64,000 nucleotides of DNA from Alphaproteobacteria bacterium (GTDB taxonomy: Bacteria > Pseudomonadota > Alphaproteobacteria > Micavibrionales > UBA2020), in contig JAEUKT010000002.1 of NCBI GenBank assembly GCA_016794125.1, positions 560,848-624,847 on the forward strand, given 5' to 3'. Both the position numbers and the translations under genes were made by a program. Shown here in pieces: positions 31,666 to 38,261 of this stretch (its first letter is position 1; each line of letters opens with the position of its first letter). The notes under the pieces were generated by a model, which was given only the letters and a program-made list of their open reading frames with translations, made no database searches and had not been told where the DNA came from.

Positions 31666-31703
31666 ATCGCCTCGCGAAGCCAATCGCGGGGCGATTGTTT
31701 TTT
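31666..31703 (+). terminator. Rho-independent terminator
   Basis: ATCGCCTCGCGA pairs with TCGCGGGGCGAT (12 bp with one wobble), with a 6-base loop and then TTTTTT. It ends the 79-residue gene. Confidence 0.88.
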
Positions 31704-31708
31704 GTGCT

Positions 31709-32401
31709 TTAAGGCTGCGGCGGTTTTTTCTTGAAATGCGCGGTTTGCGGCGCGGACAGTTTGCGGTGGCTGCCTTCCTTCAGGAATTTTTGAACCCCGG
31801 CGGCCGACAGAAACTGCGTCATGTTCTGTGTTTCTTCGTCCGACTGGTTGCGTCGCTGCGCCAGCTCCAGCGGGGTCAGTTTCGCGTCGTTCGGCATCGT
31901 GCCGTCCGCACCGCCCTGCACCAGTGCCACGACAGCGGCATAATGGCTGCGCACGACCGCGTAATGCAGCGCTGTGTATCCGCCGTCGACCGACCGCGCA
32001 TTCGGTTGCGCGCCGTGTTTCAGCAGCGCGCGCACGGCATCCGCCTTGCCCGCAAATGCCGCCAGCATCAGGGGCGTGCGGAAACTTTTGTCGCCCGCCT
32101 CTATATCCGCGCCGCGCGCGAAAAGTTTGTCGATGGCAGAACCATGCCCCATGCGCGCCGCTTCCATCAGCGGTGTCGTGCGCGCATCGTCGCGCGGATC
32201 GACGATAATGCGCGGATGTGTCAGCAGCGCGTCCAGCATATCGGCATTGCCGAATTTCGCGGCGTAATGCAGCGCCGCCGTGCCGTCTTTTTCGGTCAGG
32301 TTCGGATGCGCGCCAAGACCCAGCAGCACGCGCACCTCGCGGCTGTCGTTCCTTTGTGCCGCTTCCAGCAGCAGCAGCTCGAGCGTCTTGAAATCTTCCA
32401 T
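31709..32401 (-). CDS. Ankyrin-repeat protein
   Basis: 230 residues with about five good ankyrin repeats: TAALHYAAKFGNADMLDALL, TTPLMEAARMGHGSAIDKLFARGAD, TPLMLAAFAGKADAVRALLKHGA and TALHYAVVRSHYAAVVALVQGGAD. There is no signal peptide, and the tail is Lys/Pro-rich (HFKKKPPQP). It is on the minus strand downstream of a terminator, so probably has its own promoter in the AT-rich leader near 32405. Confidence 0.92.
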   Translation of the reverse strand: MEDFKTLELLLLEAAQRNDSREVRVLLGLGAHPNLTEKDGTAALHYAAKFGNADMLDALLTHPRIIVDPRDDARTTPLMEAARMGHGSAIDKLFARGADIEAGDKSFRTPLMLAAFAGKADAVRALLKHGAQPNARSVDGGYTALHYAVVRSHYAAVVALVQGGADGTMPNDAKLTPLELAQRRNQSDEETQNMTQFLSAAGVQKFLKEGSHRKLSAPQTAHFKKKPPQP

Positions 32402-32441
32402 ATATGTAAATATAGAGGATTCGGCGGCTGATCCGCAAAGA

Positions 32442-32477
32442 AAAACCCCGCCGAAATCGCTTCCGGCGGGGTTTTTT
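32442..32477 (-). terminator. Rho-independent terminator
   Basis: A 12-bp stem AAAACCCCGCCG/CGGCGGGGTTTT. It directly follows the stop of the 32495-32983 gene and separates it from the ankyrin gene downstream. Confidence 0.88.
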
Positions 32478-32494
32478 GATCTATCCAGACCCGA

Positions 32495-32983
32495 TTAGAG
32501 GTCGAAGCTGCCGCCGTTGCCGGGCTTCTTCGGTTTTTTCGGGTTGATGTTCGGCTTGTCTTCCGAAGCGGGGGTCGAGTTGCCGCCGCCCAGACCGCCG
32601 AGACCCGGCAGGTTCAGACCACCCAGACCGCCAGCAGGCAGCAGGCTGGTGAGTTCGTTCTTGATGGTGCCGGCAAGGGTCGCCATCGTGTCGGCCACGC
32701 GCTCGTCCGTCTGCGCCAGGCGCTGGAGCTGCGAAGCGGTTTTCTGCACGTCCATGATGACGGGCATCATTTTGAACATGATTTTCGACGGGCTGATGTT
32801 GGGATCGGTCGCGCCGAGTTCCATGACATCATCGACCATCTTGTTGAACTTGTCGCTCAGCGACTGGAACAGCGGCTGTGCAGCGCCGGTGTCGGCGGAA
32901 GCGGCTTCCTGGAATGCTTTGCGGATGTTTTCAAAAGCGTTGAATGCTTTTTCGGGATCGATGGGGGGAAGACCTAAATCCAT
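32495..32983 (-). CDS. Hypothetical helical protein with Gly/Leu-rich tail
   Basis: 162 residues from the ATG at 32983 (AAGGAG 9 bases upstream); the longer frame to 33136 lacks support. The first 115 residues are predicted mostly helical. The tail is a Gly-Leu-Pro repeat (GGLGGLNLPGLGGLGGG) followed by a Lys/Pro-rich end (NPKKPKKPGNGGSFDL). There is no signal peptide. I do not recognise the family. It has its own terminator. Confidence 0.75.
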   Translation of the reverse strand: MDLGLPPIDPEKAFNAFENIRKAFQEAASADTGAAQPLFQSLSDKFNKMVDDVMELGATDPNISPSKIMFKMMPVIMDVQKTASQLQRLAQTDERVADTMATLAGTIKNELTSLLPAGGLGGLNLPGLGGLGGGNSTPASEDKPNINPKKPKKPGNGGSFDL

Positions 32984-33165
32984 TGTGGAATGCTCCTTGG
33001 ACAATATTGTTAAATCGGGGTACGGACGGAGATTCCCAGAATATGCCGGATGAGTCAATACACTAAATTTGGCATAAAGAAGCATAATTGAATTACATAA
33101 TATTCCGATATTCCTTTTCGTTTCAGGGCATGGCATGATGGGCGACCGTTAAAGGAATCAATATC

Positions 33166-33552
33166 ATGTCTCCCCGCCACAGCTTCAACAGCCTTGGACT
33201 CGGCGACTGCCTCGACCAGATTGGACTCGGCGGCGAAACCTATCTGACCCGCGCGATCAAGATGGGCCAGCATGACGCGGTGGAGGAATTCCTGAACCTC
33301 GGCTGCAACCCCAACGTAAAAAATGCGGCGGGCGAATACCCGATCTATATCGCGCTTGCGCAAAAGGATGAAACGGCGATCACGCTGCTGTTCCGCGCCG
33401 ATGCCAGCGTCTTCATCAAGAAAGACGGCATGACCTTCCGCCAGCATGCCGAAAAAGCGGGACTGGCTGACATCGCCGAAACCGCAGCATCCATCGAACG
33501 CCGCGAAGCCGCGATGCGGCAGGCGCTGTCCTTCCCGCGCGGGATGAGCTGA
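33166..33552 (+). CDS. Short ankyrin-repeat protein
   Basis: 128 residues with two to three ankyrin repeats: ETYLTRAIKMGQHDAVEEFLNLGCNPNVKN and EYPIYIALAQKDETAITLLFRADA. AAAGGAA lies about 9 bases before the ATG. It is a single-transcript gene flanked by divergent and convergent neighbours. Confidence 0.85.
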   Translation: MSPRHSFNSLGLGDCLDQIGLGGETYLTRAIKMGQHDAVEEFLNLGCNPNVKNAAGEYPIYIALAQKDETAITLLFRADASVFIKKDGMTFRQHAEKAGLADIAETAASIERREAAMRQALSFPRGMS

Positions 33553-33571
33553 ACACCAATAACTGCGCTGT

Positions 33572-34735
33572 CTATGCCGCGATGCCGGGCGTGAAGCGTT
33601 GCACGAAAGACGACACCAGTTTGCTGGCCGGCGGGGCGATGCGCGCCGCCGCCTTGTTGAAGGCGGTCGCGAAGAAGCCGCGTTTTTCCGCTGCATATTG
33701 CGGATTTTCTTTCTCGAAATCCTTCAGCAGCGTTTCCCTGCGCTCGTTGCTGGGATGCGACGCGTTGACGAAGCGGTTGAACCACGATGTTTCCGCGGGC
33801 TTCGGCGGCTCGAGGCCTTGTGACCTGTACTGGTATTCCGTTTCGATGCGCTTCATCTTGACCATCGCGTTCTTGATTTTGCCAAGCGCGGTGGTCAGGT
33901 CGGCGGTGCCGCCGGTCATCAAGGCCGCGCCGCGGTCGCACATTTCTTCCTGATGGCGCGATTTAATGGACTTCAATGCGCGGCCCACAAGGTTGCTGGC
34001 GGCGACAACGCCGATCACGGGCAGCAGGGGCAGGGGGCCCGCGATTGCCGCCACGATCAGGCTTGCGTTGATGATGCCGTTCAACGGCATCCGCGCCAGC
34101 CATTTCACGCCGTTCTTCGGATGGTCGAGCGCGATATGAGTCATTTCATGCGCGACAACCGCGCGCAGCTCGCCCGCGTCCAGTTCCTTCAGCGCGCCCT
34201 TGCCCAGCATGATCACGGGGTCTTTGCCCGACGGCCTTGTCGTCGTGCCTGCCATGTAATCGGAGACCAGCCCGCCCAGCGTCGCGCGGCCTTCTTTTTT
34301 AAAGAACTGGTCGATCACGAAAACTTTCGGCACCTGGCTTAAATTCGCGGCTTTCGCCAGATGCAGGTATTCGGCGACGAAGGTCGGATGTTCTTTGCCG
34401 AATTTCACCTGAAACGCGTTGCGGTCTTTCGGGTCGTTGAAATCGTATTCGAGGAAATCGCCCTGCTTGTGCTTCAGCAGCAGTTTTTCATGCACCATGT
34501 CGACGGCCTTGGTGACACCCAGACGCGACAGCGCCCAGAAACCAAGCGCGACAGGCGCAGCCACCACGATCCCGCCCACAAACGGCGCCAGCATCGCAAG
34601 CTTCACGCCAAGGATGCCGATATGCCCGGCCTCCGGCAGATACTCGCCCTTGATCTTTTCGGGGAAGGTCTGGAACTGGCGGATTGCGCCGGTCTTTTCG
34701 TCAACAAAGGGGGAGGGGATTGCGGTTGCCATCAT
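33572..34735 (-). CDS. M48 family metalloprotease
   Basis: 387 residues. Membrane segments occur near residues 45-75 and about 215-250. The zinc site HEMTHIALDH (HExxH) lies near residue 196, and a downstream SRHQEEMCDRGAALM supplies the usual third ligand Glu. The layout resembles HtpX/M48 peptidases of the inner membrane that degrade misfolded membrane proteins. The C-terminal part has SNERRETLL, also common in M48 enzymes. It is convergent with the short ankyrin gene. Confidence 0.88.
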   Translation of the reverse strand: MMATAIPSPFVDEKTGAIRQFQTFPEKIKGEYLPEAGHIGILGVKLAMLAPFVGGIVVAAPVALGFWALSRLGVTKAVDMVHEKLLLKHKQGDFLEYDFNDPKDRNAFQVKFGKEHPTFVAEYLHLAKAANLSQVPKVFVIDQFFKKEGRATLGGLVSDYMAGTTTRPSGKDPVIMLGKGALKELDAGELRAVVAHEMTHIALDHPKNGVKWLARMPLNGIINASLIVAAIAGPLPLLPVIGVVAASNLVGRALKSIKSRHQEEMCDRGAALMTGGTADLTTALGKIKNAMVKMKRIETEYQYRSQGLEPPKPAETSWFNRFVNASHPSNERRETLLKDFEKENPQYAAEKRGFFATAFNKAAARIAPPASKLVSSFVQRFTPGIAA

Positions 34736-34963
34736 CGTCTCCTGCTGCCGTTAAGTGTCGGATGAAAGCGTATCAATCCTGCACGGATTGTAAAGCCTGC
34801 GGGGTTTTTAGTTGACCTGCTCAAATATTTTCACGCTCTGGAAAATAGCCGCGAAAAAAAGTTTATTAACAGCGGTGCGATTTTAATTGAAGGAAAGGCG
34901 CGAAGTGCATGGAAAGGATTCAGTTTTTTTTCGCGGGTTTTGCCATCACGCCTGAACAGCGTT

Positions 34964-34977
34964 AAGTTCCGGAACTT
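34964..34977. promoter_or_regulatory. 14-bp perfect palindrome, candidate operator
   Basis: AAGTTCCGGAACTT is perfectly self-complementary and lies about 110 bp upstream of the ankyrin gene at 35084. Confidence 0.35.
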
Positions 34978-35025
34978 TCAGCAAAGATTTTGCATTTACC
35001 CATCATCTAGTACGCTATAGTGAAC

Positions 35026-35034
35026 TTATCCACA
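35026..35034 (+). promoter_or_regulatory. DnaA-box-like sequence
   Basis: TTATCCACA matches the high-affinity DnaA box. It is a single copy, so this is not an origin by itself; it may be chance or a DnaA-responsive promoter element. Confidence 0.3.
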
Positions 35035-35083
35035 AGATCTAGTGACGCCACTTTGTTCCACGTTAACGAAAGTGAGTACACTT

Positions 35084-35698
35084 ATGACTGCACCCGCAAT
35101 GAATACCGACTTGCTCGCGTATAACTTCAATCTGGGTACCACGAACTTTACAGCGCATATCAACCGCGATACGGCTGAACAGCCCCTGCCCGTTGTCGGC
35201 AAGAGCTTCATGCACGAACTCGCGCGCGAAGGCGATGTGCTCTCCGCCGAAGTCATCCTCGACAAGGGCGGCGAGATCGATGCCCCCGACGACGAAGGCC
35301 GCCGCCCCCTGCATGAAGCCGCATTCTTCGGCAAGCTGGAGATGGTGGAATTCCTGGTCGCCATGGGCGCGGTGAAGGACGCACCCGTGCATCCGTTCGG
35401 TTATACGGCGCTCTGGCTCGCTGTCACGCGCGGGCATTACGATGTCGCCAAATACCTGCTCGAAAAAGGGGCGAACGTGAATGTCGCCGATGCGCTGAAC
35501 GGCCAGACCCTTCTTCACATCACAGCCCTGCGCGGCGACATGAAGATGGCGGGCCTGCTGATCGCGGCCGGCATCCATACGCTCACCGAAGACAAGCAGG
35601 GCAAAACCGCCCGCGACGCAGCCGCCCGCGGCAACCACAAGCAGCTCGAAGCCGTGCTGCTGAAGGTGATGGAACACCATGCTCGTTTTGCGGCATAG
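35084..35698 (+). CDS. Ankyrin-repeat protein next to the phage module
   Basis: 204 residues from the ATG at 35084; an in-frame GTG at 35042 is less likely. About four repeats: ELAREGDVLSAEVILDKGGEIDAPD, RPLHEAAFFGKLEMVEFLVAMGA, TALWLAVTRGHYDVAKYLLEKGANVNVAD and TLLHITALRGDMKMAGLLIAAG. There is no signal peptide. It is convergent with the phage lysis genes, only 28 bp from the o-spanin stop. Confidence 0.92.
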   Translation: MTAPAMNTDLLAYNFNLGTTNFTAHINRDTAEQPLPVVGKSFMHELAREGDVLSAEVILDKGGEIDAPDDEGRRPLHEAAFFGKLEMVEFLVAMGAVKDAPVHPFGYTALWLAVTRGHYDVAKYLLEKGANVNVADALNGQTLLHITALRGDMKMAGLLIAAGIHTLTEDKQGKTARDAAARGNHKQLEAVLLKVMEHHARFAA

Positions 35699-35726
35699 CC
35701 GCAGGGCGCGCTTCGCCGCGTAAGCG

Positions 35727-35933
35727 TTAAGGCGCGCATAGCTCCAGCCAGACGGCGTTGTTGTCGTCCGTCATGGCCTTTGTCTCGGCGGTGTCTGCGG
35801 CTGCTGTATAGACGGGTTTATATATTTCACAAAAATCACCGCGTGAAGCGGGCGCGCACGCGCCCGGCATAGCCAGCATCGCGGCGCAAACGATCGCGAA
35901 TGCCTGCCGCCTGCTCGGCCGTTGTTTTGTCAT
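35727..35933 (-). CDS. Rz1-like outer-membrane spanin lipoprotein
   Basis: 68 residues from the ATG at 35933. A signal sequence (RQAFAIVCAAMLAMPGAC) leads to a probable lipobox cysteine, then DFCEIYKPVYTAAADTAETK and NNAVWLELC. The Phe-Cys ... Pro-hydrophobic ... Asp-Thr ... Asn ... Leu-Cys pattern recurs in Rz1-like lipoproteins of alphaproteobacterial phages. It overlaps the i-spanin gene by about 98 bp in another frame, the classic nested Rz/Rz1 layout. With Rz it would fuse the inner and outer membranes at lysis. Confidence 0.7.
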   Translation of the reverse strand: MTKQRPSRRQAFAIVCAAMLAMPGACAPASRGDFCEIYKPVYTAAADTAETKAMTDDNNAVWLELCAP

Positions 35934-36039
35934 GTTCCAGCTCCTGCACTTTCTGGTCGGATTTACCCGCGTGATAGGCAATGAAGCAGGCAAGCCCCAG
36001 CGCGCCAGACCCCAATAAAACCAGCCACAGCGCGTTCAT
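35836..36039 (-). CDS. Rz-like inner-membrane spanin
   Basis: 67 residues: an N-terminal membrane anchor (LWLVLLGSGALGLACFIAYHAG) followed by a charged coiled coil (KSDQKVQELEHDKTTAEQAAGIRDRLRRD). Its ATG overlaps the holin stop and its 3' part encodes the o-spanin in a different frame. The pattern fits an i-spanin. Confidence 0.7.
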   Translation of the reverse strand: MNALWLVLLGSGALGLACFIAYHAGKSDQKVQELEHDKTTAEQAAGIRDRLRRDAGYAGRVRARFTR

Positions 36040-36218
36040 GGCGTTTTATCGCGCGTAAACGCGCCAACGATGCCGCCCACCGCCATGCCCGCCGCGATGA
36101 TGGCCTCCTGCTGTTCGGGCGACAGTATAAGACCCAGCGCGGTTGCAAGGGAAATAAGGCCGAGCCATGTCGAGCGTTCTTTTGCTCTGTCGGTGATGAA
36201 GGTGATGAATTTCTGCAT
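36036..36218 (-). CDS. Small holin-like membrane protein
   Basis: 60 residues from the ATG at 36218 (AAAGGAA upstream). Two hydrophobic stretches (WLGLISLATALGLIL and AIIAAGMAVGGIVGAFTRD) with a short turn and a charged C-terminus fit a class II holin. It sits between the endolysin and spanin genes, as expected in a lysis cassette. Confidence 0.65.
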   Translation of the reverse strand: MQKFITFITDRAKERSTWLGLISLATALGLILSPEQQEAIIAAGMAVGGIVGAFTRDKTP

Positions 36219-36222
36219 GATA

Positions 36223-36666
36223 TTATTCCTTTCCAAGCGCGAGGCTTGCCGCTTGCGCGTATAATTCGGGCGCGTACCAGTCGCCCCGTTCTTTTTCCTG
36301 CCCGTTTTCATGTTTCACGATGGCGCGGGCGAATGCCGCCAGCGTATCGGGCCGCGTCAGGTCGAGTTTTTGCCGCCGCCGCACGCCCAGCTGCTTCGAC
36401 ACGCTTTCGGCGTAATGGTCGGTTGCGTTTTCATGCGGCGGGGCGTAGCGGTTGATAATGCTCTGCACGGTGTCAAGGTCATAGCGCCGGTAGTATGTCA
36501 GCAGCAGCACCATCAGCGCGCGCAGGCCCAGCAGCGGCGATTCGAATTCCACGAACGCGATGTCTGTCTGCACCGCGCGCTGGCCGCGCCATTTTGCGGA
36601 TGACAGGCGGATATTGCCCGGGTTGTTGTTGCGGATGCCGCGCGGCAGGAATAAAGGGGCGTTCAT
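36223..36666 (-). CDS. Endolysin-like protein (RGIRNNNPGNIR family)
   Basis: 147 residues. The N-terminal motif RGIRNNNPGNIR, followed by FVEFESPLLGLRALMVLLLTYY and INRYAPPHENAT, is typical of a phage protein family often labelled structural protein P5 and regarded as a muralytic, lysozyme-like enzyme. Its position just before a holin and spanins supports a lysis role; the catalytic residue is not assigned. Its start nearly abuts the stop of the upstream small membrane gene. Confidence 0.7.
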   Translation of the reverse strand: MNAPLFLPRGIRNNNPGNIRLSSAKWRGQRAVQTDIAFVEFESPLLGLRALMVLLLTYYRRYDLDTVQSIINRYAPPHENATDHYAESVSKQLGVRRRQKLDLTRPDTLAAFARAIVKHENGQEKERGDWYAPELYAQAASLALGKE

Positions 36667-36667
36667 G

Positions 36668-36898
36668 TCAGTTCCTTTCCCGCATATAAAGCTCGATGCG
36701 GTTGATGCCTTCCGCCAGCGACGTCATGCGCTGGTCCAGCGTCGCCAGCCGCTCCGCCGTGTGTTCGTTGGATGAAATCCATTTTTCGATGAATTCGATG
36801 CGCCTTGTGATGCTGGCCGCCCACCACACCGTCGTCACAAGGTGGACAAGCAGGGTCAGCGACAGCGTCAGCAGGGCGACGGCCGTATTGTCGATCAT
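36668..36898 (-). CDS. Small membrane protein with coiled coil
   Basis: 76 residues: one hydrophobic segment (AVALLTLSLTLLVHLVTTVWW) then a helical charged tail (AERLATLDQRMTSLAEGINRIELYMRERN). It could be an alternative holin, a pinholin or an antiholin for the lysis cassette. The family is not recognised. Confidence 0.6.
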   Translation of the reverse strand: MIDNTAVALLTLSLTLLVHLVTTVWWAASITRRIEFIEKWISSNEHTAERLATLDQRMTSLAEGINRIELYMRERN

Positions 36899-36915
36899 GT
36901 CTGTTTCTTTCGTTG

Positions 36916-38235
36916 TTACTTGATTTCGCGCACGACCAGCGTGGCGGCCGATGTGCCGCCATATAACCTGCCGGTTGTCGTGCCGTTCAGGCGGCAGGTG
37001 CCGGTATTCGCGCCGACGCGGATTTTATAGGTGCGGGCGGATGTCGAACCTGCGCTTTCCTGATAAATGATCCCGATCGGCCCCGGCAGGTTCACGCTGC
37101 CCGCGATGCCTGTGCTGGCGGCAAGTGCGTTTGCGCCGGAATCCTTAAACAGCGCCGCCACCAAATTCGCGCTGCCCGATGCCGCGCCCATGCCGCGAAA
37201 TTCGATTTCAATCGTGCTGGATGCGGATGTCGGCGTGATGGAAACGGTCACCACTTCCGTGCCTTCGGTGTTCTGCGGGATGGTGTCGTCGTTCGGGATG
37301 GTGGTCGAAAGGTCGGCATTCGACGCATAAGTCGCCGAAACGGACTGGATGACCGCGCCCGCGGGCATATCGCCACGCGCGGTTGCCGCAACTGGCTTGC
37401 CCGATGCGGGATGATAGCCAAGGCATTGCCAGTTGCCCCCCGTCACGCGCACGAATTCCGCCACATCCCCCGCCGCCGTCGTGATATTTGCGCCGGTCGG
37501 CAGGATCAGCGACGTTGCGTTATGCGTCAGCGTCAATGCCGACTGGAACTTCACCCAGACATGGTTGCGCCCCGTCGATGTGCCCAGCGCGGTGATGGTC
37601 GTCGTGCCGCTCACCTCCACATAATCGCTGTTCGCCGCGCCGATATCGGTCGTGGAGGCCGAGGCGACTGCCGTGCCCTTTGCCAGCAGGAAATTGCCTG
37701 TGGTCGCGGGGTTGGTCAGGATGAAATTCGTGCCGTCATAGACCAGCACGAAAACGCCGCCTGCAACCATCGCATTCGCGCTTAAGTCGCTGCCGTCCTG
37801 CGTTTTGACCGCTTTCGCGCCAAGCGCGCCAACGTTAAGCGTGCTTGCGCCCGTCACCGCATTCGCGGGCTTCAGAATGACCACTTGTCCCGCCGTGTAG
37901 CCCGACAGCGCCGGCACGGGTGCAACGGCATAGGCATTCGCCGCACCTGTATCCGCCGCGTAATTCGCGTATTTCAGCGGGGCCGTGCCGTGGTAAGGCT
38001 GGAAAGCGTTGGATGACGCGTTGATGCTGCCCAGCGCAATCCAGTCCGCGCCGTCATGCAGTTTCAGCAACCAAGGCGTGGATGAATCGTCCAGCCAGAT
38101 CGCCCCCGCCTCCGCGTAATCGGGGGCGGATGATCCCTTGTGGTGCGACAGCAGCGCTTTTTTGCCGTCGTTATCTTCCTGCCGGAACGTCAATCCGGTC
38201 TTGTTGGCGCCGATGGTGGGGCTTGCCTGTGACAT
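36916..38235 (-). CDS. Tail fibre / receptor-binding-like protein
   Basis: 439 residues, rich in Ala, Thr, Ser and Gly, mostly predicted beta structure. The N-terminus carries GAIWLDDSSTPWLLKLHDGADWIALG, a common phage fibre N-terminal repeat. Central repeats read VNVGALGAKAVK-like, and the end resembles a jelly-roll tip (GTCRLNGTTTGRLYGG). It lies between the J-like hub and lysis genes, the standard position of a receptor-binding protein. Confidence 0.75.
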   Translation of the reverse strand: MSQASPTIGANKTGLTFRQEDNDGKKALLSHHKGSSAPDYAEAGAIWLDDSSTPWLLKLHDGADWIALGSINASSNAFQPYHGTAPLKYANYAADTGAANAYAVAPVPALSGYTAGQVVILKPANAVTGASTLNVGALGAKAVKTQDGSDLSANAMVAGGVFVLVYDGTNFILTNPATTGNFLLAKGTAVASASTTDIGAANSDYVEVSGTTTITALGTSTGRNHVWVKFQSALTLTHNATSLILPTGANITTAAGDVAEFVRVTGGNWQCLGYHPASGKPVAATARGDMPAGAVIQSVSATYASNADLSTTIPNDDTIPQNTEGTEVVTVSITPTSASSTIEIEFRGMGAASGSANLVAALFKDSGANALAASTGIAGSVNLPGPIGIIYQESAGSTSARTYKIRVGANTGTCRLNGTTTGRLYGGTSAATLVVREIK

Positions 38236-38261
38236 GGTATTTCCTTTTTATAAAGAGATTG

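Larger units (their letters stand above)
34736..35083. other. Intergenic region with palindrome and DnaA-box-like site
   Basis: A 348-bp gap upstream of an ankyrin gene. It holds the 14-bp perfect palindrome AAGTTCCGGAACTT (34964-34977), a TATAGT -10-like element near 35014, and TTATCCACA at 35026-35034, which equals a strong DnaA box. No gene is supported. Confidence 0.45.
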
